Position numbers and translations under genes: made by a program. From positions 434,001 to 498,000 of the forward strand of contig NZ_CP016534.2 in assembly GCF_001687565.2 (NCBI RefSeq): a DNA stretch of 64,000 bases. Direction: 5' to 3'. Below, in pieces: positions 9,006-17,098 of the stretch. Every line of letters begins with the position of its first letter. The first letter of the stretch is position 1. Origin of the DNA: Planococcus antarcticus DSM 14505 (GTDB lineage Bacteria; Bacillota; Bacilli; Bacillales_A; Planococcaceae). The notes beneath the pieces were generated by a model, which did not search any database, had not been told where the DNA came from, and saw only the letters and a program-made list of their open reading frames with translations.

Positions 9006-9229
9006 GCTTCTGCCTCCTTTGAGTATAGTAAAGTTTTCCCTGTGTTTTAACGTGTTAAACAGGTAGAGTTTCAATAAATATGGATTTGTGCGAGGCAGGC
9101 AGGCTTTCGGATAGTTAGATAGCGTTTCCACTTATTTCAGAACATCAAAATGAATCTGTACAAAAGGGTTTTAATCAAGCTGTGGCGAACTAGTTACAAC
9201 AACACAGAAATATAAAAAAGAGGTGCATT

Positions 9230-9892
9230 ATGCAAAAATCATTTGTTATGTCATGGAGCGGCGGGAAAGATTCATCGCTTGCCTATTACCGTGCAGTGCT
9301 AGAAGGGCATGTACCGCTTGCATTATTTACAATGTTTGAAGAAGATGGCACCAAATCCCGTTCACATGGCTTGCCGATTGAAGTTATGAAAGCACAGGCT
9401 GAACGGATGGGTTTGCCTTTAGTTATTGGAAAAGCTAGCTGGTCGGGGTATGAAAAGGAATTCATCAAACATTTGAAGAGCTTCAAAGCGCAAGGCATCG
9501 ACATGGGAGTCTACGGCGATATCGATTTGCAGGACCACTTGGAATGGGTGCAAAAAGTTAGTGCAGAGGCAGAAATAGATGTCAGCCATCCGCTGTGGCA
9601 GGAGCCGCGTAAGAAATTACTGGAAGAATTGATCGACGAAGGATTTCGGGCTATCATTACCGTTGTTGATACCAAGCGCTTGGACGAACGCTTTTTAGGA
9701 CGTGAGTTTACGCATGAACTGATTAGTGAACTCGAAGCTGCAGGGGTAGATGCCTGCGGTGAAGAAGGCGAATTCCACACAATCATCATAGATGGTCCTA
9801 TTTTCGTAGAGCCGGTTCCAGTCCGGTTTGGTGAAAAAGTGAAAGCCGGCAATTACGGAATATTGGAAGTGAAACTTCATTCAGAGGAGTGA
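9230..9892 (+). CDS. Dph6-like ATP-pyrophosphatase (alpha-hydrolase PP-loop family)
   Basis: A 220-residue protein with the PP-loop SGGKDSS at residues 10-16 and the GEEGEFHT motif (about 180-187) typical of diphthine-ammonia ligases. In eukaryotes and archaea Dph6 amidates diphthine on EF-2 using ATP. Bacteria do not make diphthamide, so this homologue must have another role, probably adenylating a carboxylate before amide formation. Start ATG 9230 follows AAAGAGG. It is followed after six bases by a two-domain GNAT gene, forming a likely operon. Confidence 0.8.
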   Translation: MQKSFVMSWSGGKDSSLAYYRAVLEGHVPLALFTMFEEDGTKSRSHGLPIEVMKAQAERMGLPLVIGKASWSGYEKEFIKHLKSFKAQGIDMGVYGDIDLQDHLEWVQKVSAEAEIDVSHPLWQEPRKKLLEELIDEGFRAIITVVDTKRLDERFLGREFTHELISELEAAGVDACGEEGEFHTIIIDGPIFVEPVPVRFGEKVKAGNYGILEVKLHSEE

Positions 9893-9898
9893 TAATGG

Positions 9899-10891
9899 AT
9901 GATTCAAATTACGGGAATGGAAGAAAAGCATATTCGGCAAATATCAGTTCTGCTGGCAAAGCGTCAAGTGCGAGAACGGAAAATCTTCAGCTTTTTACCT
10001 GAAAGATTTGAAGAAATTGATGATACAGAAGCAGTCGTGCGGAAGTTATTAAAGCGTCCTTTCATCAACGGGATTGTTGCAGTCAGAGGTATTGACGTTA
10101 TCGGTTACTTGATTTACGAATTTAAAGAAGATGACAAGCATGGCCGTTATGTTTGGATGGATTATGAATCCATCGCCATTAGCGAACACGAGCATCCTCG
10201 TTTATTGAGGCTGCTATATGCAAATGCTGGAGCTGAATGGATTAAGCATGGCTACTTTCACCACATGCTGTTGGCGCCTCTTGGCAACGATGCAGTCATT
10301 GATCAGTGGCTGGATCAATCGTTTAGTTTTGACCAAAAATATGGGGTTCTTTCATTAGATGATTTCGAACCGAAGAATGGCGCAATTGCGAAGCTTGAAT
10401 TTCGCAAAGGCGATAGGGAAGATTCACCGCTGCTGAAGAAAATGGCCATGTGGAACAGCATTCACCAGGCAACAGCGCCTTCTTGGCTACCTATCACACG
10501 GGAAACTTTAGAAGATGTCAAGGAAAGCTATGAGGCCTTGACCGAAGATGAAAATGCTTACTTATGGATGGCCAAGCAGGGAGATCAAATCGCCGGATTC
10601 CATGTCTACTTCCGCAAAGAAGATCCGTTGAGTTTGGTGACACCCGAGAATTGTGCAGAACTACCCGCTGCCTCTACAAATCCGGATCTTCGCGGCAGAG
10701 GAGTCGGGCGTGCGTTAGCAAATCATTGCTTTGGTGAGATGAAAAAACAGGGGTTCGACTATCTTGTTGCTGACTGGAATACAGCAAACCAATTGGCTTC
10801 TTACTTCTGGCCGAGAATGGGTTTTCAGCCTGTCATGGTGCGTATGACGAGACAGATTGATCCACGTATTGCCTGGGCACACGGTGAGTAG
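9899..10891 (+). CDS. two-domain GNAT acetyltransferase
   Basis: A 330-residue protein with two GNAT-like halves. The N-terminal half (about 1-150) has GVIAV-like strands but no clear acetyl-CoA loop. The C-terminal half has the loop NPDLRGRGVGRALANH near residues 258-273, matching RxxGxGxA, followed by DYLVADWNTANQLASYFWPRMGF, typical of the GNAT C-terminus. The acceptor substrate is unknown. It begins six bases after the Dph6-like gene and overlaps its ribosome-site region, so the two are probably co-transcribed. A terminator follows. Confidence 0.75.
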   Translation: MIQITGMEEKHIRQISVLLAKRQVRERKIFSFLPERFEEIDDTEAVVRKLLKRPFINGIVAVRGIDVIGYLIYEFKEDDKHGRYVWMDYESIAISEHEHPRLLRLLYANAGAEWIKHGYFHHMLLAPLGNDAVIDQWLDQSFSFDQKYGVLSLDDFEPKNGAIAKLEFRKGDREDSPLLKKMAMWNSIHQATAPSWLPITRETLEDVKESYEALTEDENAYLWMAKQGDQIAGFHVYFRKEDPLSLVTPENCAELPAASTNPDLRGRGVGRALANHCFGEMKKQGFDYLVADWNTANQLASYFWPRMGFQPVMVRMTRQIDPRIAWAHGE

Positions 10892-10944
10892 CAAAAACAG
10901 AAGAATCTAATGAATAGAAAATTACTCCAGAAAACAGAATCGTC

Positions 10945-10988
10945 AAAGGCCGAAAACCTCTCTACTTGGAGGGCGTTTTGGCTTTTTT
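10945..10988 (+). terminator. probable terminator
   Basis: An imperfect stem with AAGGCCGAAAACC and GGCGTTTTGGCTT arms and an inner CCTC/GAGG helix, followed by TTTTTT, 54 bases after the GNAT stop. Confidence 0.6.
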
Positions 10989-11059
10989 ATTACTTTATTT
11001 TAAGATCGTTTTGTGTAGCGATTTCGTAGGGTTTTCTGGAGCCATCGAAAAGTTCTTTT

Positions 11060-11614
11060 TCACTTCATCTTATCTTCTGGACGCCATCCCTGTTGCAACT
11101 CGCGAATTGACAAACCGAAAGTCATTTCCAGATGAGGATAATCTTTAAAGCGCTGCCAGTCGCCACCCCAGTCAAAGCCCAATTTTTTGCCGATGGCCGC
11201 GACTTCGAACCAATCGCTTTCACCATTGTCATTATCATCCCGTGTAATATCCCATACAACCGAACCATCATCAAGTCGCAGAGCATAATCAATGGCCAAC
11301 CCGTAATTATGGTAGGATTCTCCGGCTTCTGCATAGGTGACGACAGTCCCAGGTGCGCTGCGGCCCTGGTTGTGCAACCTGTCTTGTTCCTCAGGCGAGC
11401 GGTAGCCGTCTGTAATCAGAATATCGATACCAATCTCAGCAGCTTGGGCAACCAGTAAGTCGCTTTTTTCTTCCACGATGGGGTGTAGTCCAGAAGGCAA
11501 AGGACGCCCATCCAACTCTTCCCGGAATGCCAGTTCATTTTCCAGCCATATGAATAAAAAACCACCAAGAATTAATAAGAAAAGAATGGAAAAAGCAGTC
11601 TTTGTATGTTTCAA
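11060..11614 (-). CDS. M15 family peptidase, CwlK/endolysin-like (L-Ala-D-Glu type)
   Basis: A 184-residue membrane-anchored peptidase. After LKHTKT comes one transmembrane helix (about 6-24), then an M15 zinc peptidase domain. Zinc-ligand motifs are SYHNYGLAIDYAL (about 108-120) and DYPHLEMTFG near residues 162-171; LGFDWGGDWQRF between them is characteristic of CwlK and phage Ply500-type L-alanyl-D-glutamate endopeptidases. It would cut the peptide stem of peptidoglycan outside the membrane. I chose the TTG start at 11614 because GAGGTG lies six bases before it on the minus strand; a longer frame reaches 11716. VanY-type D,D-carboxypeptidase is the alternative. Confidence 0.8.
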   Translation of the reverse strand: MKHTKTAFSILFLLILGGFLFIWLENELAFREELDGRPLPSGLHPIVEEKSDLLVAQAAEIGIDILITDGYRSPEEQDRLHNQGRSAPGTVVTYAEAGESYHNYGLAIDYALRLDDGSVVWDITRDDNDNGESDWFEVAAIGKKLGFDWGGDWQRFKDYPHLEMTFGLSIRELQQGWRPEDKMK

Positions 11615-11719
11615 ATCTTTCACCTCTATTGCTTCTATTGTAGCAAAAATCACTAAAACAGTATCATAGTGAAGAATTTGGTACGATAAGAGAAACGAAT
11701 AAAGAGGGAGATGCAATTA

Positions 11720-12451
11720 ATGGCTATCGAGTTAATGAAAACACATGCTTCAGTGCGAAATTATAAAGAAAAACAATTGTCGCGAGAGGAAGTCAGTGAA
11801 CTGGTCGAGGCAGCACAGCATGCGGCCACTTCCCATTTTGTCCAAGCTTACTCGATCGTATGGGTGACAGACCCTGAAAAGCGCAAAAAATTAGGCGAGT
11901 TATCTAAAAATGCCAAGCAAATGGAAGGGGCGGGAGCTGTCTTCTTAATGTGTGCCGATTATAATCGCCTGCAGCATGCGGGTAGATTACAGGAACAGGA
12001 AATTGTCTTTGACCGTGCAGAAAACCTGATCGTCGCTGTAACGGATGTCGGGTTGCTCGCGCAAAATCTAGTATTAGCAGCAGAGTCAAAAGGCTACGGA
12101 ATCTGTTATATCGGCGGTGTCCGTAATAATATGGAAGCCATTAGCGAGTTGGTCGGTTTGCCGGAAGGGGTTTTCCCGGTTTATGGTTTGACAATTGGTG
12201 TACCGGACGAGGCCAATGGAGTCAAGCCTCGCTTGCCAGTCGGAGCGATTTTGCACGAAAACGAATACGACGAAGCCAAATACGAAACTCTTTTGCCAGA
12301 ATACGACAGCACGATCCAAGCTTATTATGCCGGCCGCGGTTCGAATCAGAAAATTGCAACTTGGACACAGCAAATGGCCGATTTTCTGGGCAAACCGCAT
12401 CGTGAAGACATAAAGGAAGTATTGGCAAAACAAGGGTACCATTTCAAATAG
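11720..12451 (+). CDS. NADPH-dependent oxidoreductase, NfsA/NfrA-like nitroreductase
   Basis: A 243-residue flavoprotein of the nitroreductase superfamily. The FMN-binding start ELMKTHASVRNYK (residues 4-16) and GYGICYIGGVRNN (about 128-140), plus GLTIGVPDEANGVKPRLP, place it with the FRP/NfsA group (NfrA1, NfrA2/YcnD in Bacillus). These enzymes use NAD(P)H to reduce flavins, quinones and nitroaromatics. ATG 11720 is preferred because GGGAG lies nine bases before; the upstream ATG at 11711 abuts that site. It is divergent from the M15 peptidase gene and followed closely by a Rossmann-fold reductase. Confidence 0.85.
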   Translation: MAIELMKTHASVRNYKEKQLSREEVSELVEAAQHAATSHFVQAYSIVWVTDPEKRKKLGELSKNAKQMEGAGAVFLMCADYNRLQHAGRLQEQEIVFDRAENLIVAVTDVGLLAQNLVLAAESKGYGICYIGGVRNNMEAISELVGLPEGVFPVYGLTIGVPDEANGVKPRLPVGAILHENEYDEAKYETLLPEYDSTIQAYYAGRGSNQKIATWTQQMADFLGKPHREDIKEVLAKQGYHFK

Positions 12452-12495
12452 AACGTACATTAATCTTTTCAAATTAAATGAAAGAAGGGAAATCA

Positions 12496-13110
12496 ATGAA
12501 GCTAGCGATATTTGGAGCGACCGGCCGTGTCGGAGGTGAGATTCTTAAGCATGCTCTCGCTGATGGCCATCACGTAAAGGCTTTAGTCCGTTCAGAAAAG
12601 CTACAGGCACATCCAAATCTGGAAATTATCTTGGGAGATGTGCGGAATGCGGAAGATATTGAAAAAACAATTGTAGGAACTACGGCAGTTTTCAGCGCCA
12701 TTGGCACAGATCGGACGACAACTTTGTCTGAGGCTGCACCTTTAATCGTCCAATCGATGGAAAATCATGATATCAAACGGGTAATTACAATCGGAACGGC
12801 CGGAATTTTAGACAGCCGGCTGAGCCCGGGTTTACTTCGCTACGAAGGCGGAGATTCTAAGCGTAAATTGACTTTTGCTGCCGAGGAGCACGAAGCCGTC
12901 TATCGGTTGTTTGAAAAAACGTCTCTTCATTGGACGATTGTTTGTCCAACCTACTTACCGGACGGCGATGCCAGAGGCAATTATCGTGCAGAAAAAGAGT
13001 TGCTGCCCAAAGAAGGCAAAGAGATCACAGTTGGTGATACGGCAGAATTCGCCTATCGTCAGCTAGAATCACAGGAATTCATTCAGAGCCGTGTAGGCTT
13101 GGCTTATTAA
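12496..13110 (+). CDS. NAD(P)-binding Rossmann-fold protein (NmrA/SDR-like)
   Basis: A 204-residue atypical short-chain dehydrogenase-like protein. The dinucleotide-binding motif GATGRVGG is at residues 7-14, followed by VKALVRS, where the arginine suits NADPH. The mid-section HDIKRVITIGTAGI and TIVCPTYLPDGDARGNY resemble NAD(P)H-binding NmrA-type proteins. No reaction can be assigned. ATG 12496 follows GAAGGGAAA; it lies 44 bases after the nitroreductase and may share its transcript, a redox context. Confidence 0.75.
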   Translation: MKLAIFGATGRVGGEILKHALADGHHVKALVRSEKLQAHPNLEIILGDVRNAEDIEKTIVGTTAVFSAIGTDRTTTLSEAAPLIVQSMENHDIKRVITIGTAGILDSRLSPGLLRYEGGDSKRKLTFAAEEHEAVYRLFEKTSLHWTIVCPTYLPDGDARGNYRAEKELLPKEGKEITVGDTAEFAYRQLESQEFIQSRVGLAY

Positions 13111-13161
13111 TAGGCTCAGACAGAAGGTGTCCCGATGAAAAAATGACTGCTCCGTATTGTA

Positions 13162-13857
13162 ATGACAGTTTTTGCGTTATTGATGATTGCGGTTGTCGGT
13201 TTTGTTGTTTATGCTCAGTTCGATTATGAACCAAGTGCCACCTTGGCCGAAAAAGTAGATTTGGATGCGATTGAAAGTGATGGAGAAGGACTGATTTTTC
13301 AGCCGAAATCGCCGAACGGCAAAGGCGTAATCCTGTATCAGGGTGCCAAGGTCGAAAAGGAAGCTTACGCCTATCTTGGGCAATCCTTAAGTGAACAAGG
13401 CTTTGTAGTGTCGATTCCTCAATTGCCGTTGAATTTTGGGATACTCGGTTCTGGAACAGCAGCTGATGTGATCGACGAGCATTCAGAAGTCGAAGAATGG
13501 TTTCTTGGCGGCCACTCTCTGGGCGGTGTAGCTGCTTCTTTTTATTCAGAAGATCCTTCACCGAAGCTCTCCGGGCTTTATTTTCTGGGTGCTTATCCTG
13601 CGAGTGATTTTTCAAGCAGCGGCTTGCCGATGCTGTCGATATATGGAGAGCGGGATGGCTTGTCGACAGTTGAAGCTATTGAAGAAAGTCGGGAGCTGTT
13701 CTCAAATAACAGCGTCTTCGTGGAAATTGAAGGCGGCAATCATGCGCAATTCGGTTTATATGGGGAACAAAAAGGCGATAACCCAGCCGAAATACCTGCA
13801 ATCGAACAGCAGGACCAAGTAGTAGAGGCATTGGTAGAATGGATAAACGAAAGCTGA
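13162..13857 (+). CDS. alpha/beta hydrolase, membrane-anchored; N-terminus interrupted by TGA
   Basis: A 231-residue alpha/beta hydrolase (dienelactone-hydrolase-like group). After an N-terminal transmembrane segment (about 4-20) come the nucleophile elbow GGHSLGG near residue 115, YGERD-like acid region GERDG near 175 and a histidine in GGNHAQFG near 194. The likely original start is ATG 13135, which has an AGAAGGTG ribosome site, but the fourth codon in the same frame is TGA (13144-13146) where TGG would give MKKW. The next in-frame ATG, at 13162, lacks a ribosome site. The rest of the frame is intact. So the gene is either expressed weakly by reinitiation, newly inactivated, or affected by a base error. 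Confidence 0.65.
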   Translation: MTVFALLMIAVVGFVVYAQFDYEPSATLAEKVDLDAIESDGEGLIFQPKSPNGKGVILYQGAKVEKEAYAYLGQSLSEQGFVVSIPQLPLNFGILGSGTAADVIDEHSEVEEWFLGGHSLGGVAASFYSEDPSPKLSGLYFLGAYPASDFSSSGLPMLSIYGERDGLSTVEAIEESRELFSNNSVFVEIEGGNHAQFGLYGEQKGDNPAEIPAIEQQDQVVEALVEWINES

Positions 13858-13889
13858 CCCAGAGATTCTGGGCCAGCTTTCGTTTTTTT
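13846..13889 (+). terminator. Rho-independent terminator
   Basis: Long stem AACGAAAGCTGxCCCAGA / TCTGGGxCAGCTTTCGTT followed by seven T; it includes the last codons and stop of the hydrolase gene. Confidence 0.9.
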
Positions 13890-13902
13890 ATAATTTTTTT
13901 GA

Positions 13903-14194
13903 GTCTGCCTTATGCCCGTCGAATCTCCACGGGCGCTTGCGCTTTTCTTGGTGTCCAGCTCCAGCGCCCAGATTCTCGGGTCATAAGTCAACCCGACTTT
14001 GCGGCAAAGAACGCCGCTTCGCCGGTCTGCCTTATGCCCGTCAAATCTCCATGGGCGCTTGCGCTTTTCGGTGTCTAGACTCCAGCAGCCAGATTCTCGG
14101 GTCATAAGCCACTCCAGCTGTGCGGCTGAAAACATGCCGCTTCGCCGGAGCGTCTTATGCCCGTCAAATCTACACGGCTGCTTGCGCTTTTCGG
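13903..14194. repeat. two full and one partial copy of a 122-123-bp intergenic repeat
   Basis: The segment CTTATGCCCGTC recurs at 13909, 14031 and 14154, giving spacings of 122 and 123 bases. Each unit contains GCGCTTGCGCTTTTC, a TGTC(T/C)AG box, GATTCTCGGGTCATAAG and GCCGCTTCGCCGG. The array ends exactly where the stop codon of the minus-strand ABC permease begins (14195-14197). Related copies lie at 26.5, 39.7, 54.4 and 62.9 kb. Inverted segments (for example GCGGC/GCCGC) suggest a folded RNA or cruciform. Confidence 0.85.
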
Positions 14195-15139
14195 TTAAGC
14201 TGTGATGTCTCTTTTTCCGAATGTCCAGTAGCTGATGGCCATGAATATTAGGAAGTAAACGATCAATACAAGAATGGACATTGATATGGTGATATCCGGA
14301 ATCAGGATGTTGCCAGTGTAAAATTGTGTCAGGTCCGTATGAGTGAACAAGTAGTATTTGACGATTTCATAATTCTGTAATAGGAATGCCACTTGAACGC
14401 CTGTGAACAACAGGAAAATCGATAAGCCGATAGCTAGAGAGCTGGAACGGAATACGGTGCCGAGCATAAAGGCGAAAGTACCGATCATCCAGACGCTGGC
14501 AAAACTGAGTGCGACCAGTTTAAGGCCCTCTAGCCAGAACGATCCTTCTACTACCTCTGAACCGTTCCAGACAAGCAGTGTTCCATCACTGACACCGTAA
14601 AAAATTAAGCCTGCCAATGCAGTTACGATGAATAATACTATCGCCAGCAACAATGCGTAGAGCATCGTAGCAATATACTTCGAGCTTAAGATTTTCCAGC
14701 GTTTAACAGGGCGCGTCAACAGCATTTTGATGGTGCCCTGCGAAAATTCGGCAGCCACAATGCCACCAGCAACGATAACAGTGAACAAAGTGACAACGGA
14801 CATCATGATATACGATTCAACGACGCCTTGCTGCATGCTGTTGTATTCATAAGGAGCAATGTTGTTTTCGAGACGATGTTCGGAAACGGCTACTTGACCT
14901 TCAAAATACTCAAGCTGACCTTCACTTAAGTTGCTGTCCTCTAACATGCTTGAATTGTACGCCATTTGGCTCGCTTCTACCTGCTGCCAAGTCTCTGTAT
15001 TGCTGGCACTCATCGAATCATCGACCCATTTGGTGATGGCAGCAGAGCTGAGCAGGATGACTACTAGTAGAATAATCATAATCCAGGAAGATTTACGACT
15101 CCATAACTTCATCCATTCATTCTGTATGAGCTTGAGCAA
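14195..15139 (-). CDS. ABC-2 type transporter permease
   Basis: A 314-residue integral membrane protein with six predicted helices: one near the N-terminus (about 20-38), a large external loop rich in Glu, Ser and Asn, then five helices after about residue 110. It carries the EFSQGTIKMLLTRPVKRW segment typical of ABC-2 permeases. The start is probably TTG 15139, six bases after GGAGGT; GTG 15148 directly abuts that site. The gene overlaps the end of the upstream ATPase gene by 23 bases or more, showing translational coupling. It is the last gene of the YtrA-type operon. Confidence 0.75.
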   Translation of the reverse strand: MLKLIQNEWMKLWSRKSSWIMIILLVVILLSSAAITKWVDDSMSASNTETWQQVEASQMAYNSSMLEDSNLSEGQLEYFEGQVAVSEHRLENNIAPYEYNSMQQGVVESYIMMSVVTLFTVIVAGGIVAAEFSQGTIKMLLTRPVKRWKILSSKYIATMLYALLLAIVLFIVTALAGLIFYGVSDGTLLVWNGSEVVEGSFWLEGLKLVALSFASVWMIGTFAFMLGTVFRSSSLAIGLSIFLLFTGVQVAFLLQNYEIVKYYLFTHTDLTQFYTGNILIPDITISMSILVLIVYFLIFMAISYWTFGKRDITA

Positions 15140-16040
15140 TTTCTCCACCTCCGGTCATTTCAAGGAATTGGGATTCCAGTGTCTCGCGATAAGGCTGAAC
15201 GGCAAAAATTCGGACATCGGCTCCGACCAATAGGTTGATGGCTCCTGGAATGTGTTCTGCTCCAGAATCGATTAAATAGCCTTTGTCATGCAACACTGCA
15301 GGAAATCCAGCCCCCGTCAGCACTTCGCCGACAATCTCCAATGGTTCAGCTTGAATATAATAGCGGGATTGCTGAAGTTCATTGACACTTTTAATATCAA
15401 TTAATTCACCGTTTTGTATAATGGCAATCCGGTCGCATAACAATTCGATTTCAGACAATAGATGACTCGACACAAAAATTGCGACGTCATTTTCTTGTGC
15501 GATTTTTTGCAGATAGATCCGAAACTCACGGATACCAGACGGATCAAGCCCGTTAGTGGGTTCATCCAGAATGAGGAATTTGGGGTCGTGAAGAAGCGCT
15601 TGAGCGAGACCAAGGCGCTGGCGCATGCCAAGTGAATAAGAACCCACTTTTTCCTTGATGCGCTTCTGCATGCCAACTTGTTTCACGACTTCATCGATTC
15701 GCTCTTTTGAAATGCCTTTATGCATTCGGGAAAAGTGAAGTAGGTTTTTATAGCCCGACATGTATTTGTACATTTCGGGGTTTTCGACGATAACTCCGAC
15801 TTTCTCGATGCTTTCTTCAAAATGGTGCTTTACCGACTGGCCATCGATCAATACATCGCCTTCCGTCGGCTTCATCAATCCGACCATCATTCGGATGGTC
15901 GTGGTCTTGCCGGCTCCGTTTGGTCCGAGAAATCCGGTAATCTGTCCTTTGTGCAAGTCCAGATTCAAATTCTTGATAATTTTTTTTTTACCGATCGTTT
16001 TTGACAGGTTTTTAATCTGTACCAATGCCTGCTCACTCAT
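15117..16040 (-). CDS. ABC transporter ATP-binding protein (BcrA/YtrB-like)
   Basis: A 307-residue ATPase: Walker A GPNGAGKTTT (about 38-47), signature YSLGMRQRLGLAQ (about 137-149), Walker B FLILDEPTNGLD (about 157-168), H-loop SSHLLSE. A C-terminal tail after about residue 220 resembles bacitracin/lantibiotic-type exporters. Start ATG 16040 overlaps the stop of the preceding ATPase gene in an ATGA, so it is translationally coupled. The permease encoded next is the likely partner. The substrate could be a peptide antibiotic or cell-envelope compound; this is inferred from similarity only. Confidence 0.85.
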   Translation of the reverse strand: MSEQALVQIKNLSKTIGKKKIIKNLNLDLHKGQITGFLGPNGAGKTTTIRMMVGLMKPTEGDVLIDGQSVKHHFEESIEKVGVIVENPEMYKYMSGYKNLLHFSRMHKGISKERIDEVVKQVGMQKRIKEKVGSYSLGMRQRLGLAQALLHDPKFLILDEPTNGLDPSGIREFRIYLQKIAQENDVAIFVSSHLLSEIELLCDRIAIIQNGELIDIKSVNELQQSRYYIQAEPLEIVGEVLTGAGFPAVLHDKGYLIDSGAEHIPGAINLLVGADVRIFAVQPYRETLESQFLEMTGGGEIAQAHTE

Positions 16041-16741
16041 CTTGCTGCACCCGCTTTCGTCAGATTTGTCATCCATTCCACCATATCCAGACCCGTTTCA
16101 TCCCGAATTTCATCCAGTTGCCTGTGCGCCAACACCTTGCCGTTTTTCAGTAAAACCAATTCATCGAGCAAAGTTTCCACTTCCCGGATTTCATGTGTCG
16201 ACAGGATCAAGGTTTGGTGCTCAAGATTGGTGAACCGGATCAGTCCCTTAACCAGGTCACCGCGGACCATCGGATCGAGTCCAGAAAACGGTTCATCCAT
16301 TAAATAATAACGGCTTTCACGCCCTAAAGTTGCGGCCATTTTTGCTCGGCCACGCATGCCCTTGGATAGGCTTTTCATTTTCGAAGATAAAGAGACTTCC
16401 AAAAAATCAAGAACCTGTTTTGCTTTTATTTCACTGAAATCTGCAAACTGACTTTTGTAATAGGCGAATAATTGATCGACTGTGAAATACGGATAAAACA
16501 TATCGGCATCAGGAAGGTAAGCAATCTGTTCAGCATCTTTCCGGGAGACTGGCTTTCCGTCGATCAAGATGGACCCGCTGTCGATTTTGCTGACTCCTGC
16601 TAAAGACTTCAGCAAAGTCGATTTGCTGCTGCCGTTCTCGCCGGCAATACCGATTATCTTTCCCGTCTCGAGGGTTAATGTAGTACCCTGCAGCGCTTTG
16701 GTGGCACCGTAGGATTTTGTAATATGCTTCAGTTCAATCAT
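16037..16741 (-). CDS. ABC transporter ATP-binding protein with atypical Walker A
   Basis: A 234-residue ABC ATPase. The Walker A motif reads GENGSSKST: the glycine immediately before the lysine (GxGK) is serine. The signature LSKGMRGRAKMAATL and Walker B YYLMDEPFSGLD are present, and the H-loop is STHEIRE. It resembles YtrB of the Bacillus ytr operon. Start overlaps the GntR gene stop by four bases. The Walker A change may lower ATP hydrolysis; whether it does needs biochemistry. Likely partner: the permease encoded first in the operon. Confidence 0.8.
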   Translation of the reverse strand: MIELKHITKSYGATKALQGTTLTLETGKIIGIAGENGSSKSTLLKSLAGVSKIDSGSILIDGKPVSRKDAEQIAYLPDADMFYPYFTVDQLFAYYKSQFADFSEIKAKQVLDFLEVSLSSKMKSLSKGMRGRAKMAATLGRESRYYLMDEPFSGLDPMVRGDLVKGLIRFTNLEHQTLILSTHEIREVETLLDELVLLKNGKVLAHRQLDEIRDETGLDMVEWMTNLTKAGAAR

Positions 16742-17097
16742 GTGATTTCCCTCCTGACAAGTTCTACGATTTCATCCTTTGAAAATCCGTAAGCTTCTAC
16801 GTCGGCAATAAATGACTTTACCAAGTCCGTTTTCTTGCTGTTTCGCAACAGGTTGAAGCGCTCTTCATTTTCAGTTATGAATGAACCTTGGCCGCGGCGA
16901 GTTTCTGTAAGTTCCATCGATTCCATCTCCTTGTAGACGCGTTGTACTGTATTGGCGTTGACACCGACTTCGATTGCATATTCCCGGACAGAAGGCAATT
17001 TGTCACCGGGTTTTCGGACACCGCGAATGATGTCTCCAGACAGGCGGTCTATCAGCTGCTGATAAATTGGTTTGTCTTTATCAAAATCGAGTCCCAT
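16738..17097 (-). CDS. GntR-family regulator, YtrA subfamily
   Basis: A 119-residue short GntR regulator with an N-terminal winged helix (DKPIYQQLIDRLSGDIIRG, then PGDKLPSVREYA and NANTVQRVYKEME) and a short C-terminal dimer tail, as in YtrA. This subfamily typically represses its own ABC operon and responds to cell-wall antibiotics. It begins one base after the upstream permease gene ends and overlaps the following ATPase gene. A plausible operator sits in front of the operon at 17883-17906. Confidence 0.85.
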   Translation of the reverse strand: MGLDFDKDKPIYQQLIDRLSGDIIRGVRKPGDKLPSVREYAIEVGVNANTVQRVYKEMESMELTETRRGQGSFITENEERFNLLRNSKKTDLVKSFIADVEAYGFSKDEIVELVRREIT

Positions 17098-17098
17098 G

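Noticed and set aside
13740..14135. 131-codon minus-strand frame
   Set aside because: It crosses the hydrolase gene end, its terminator and the intergenic repeat; no domain or ribosome site.
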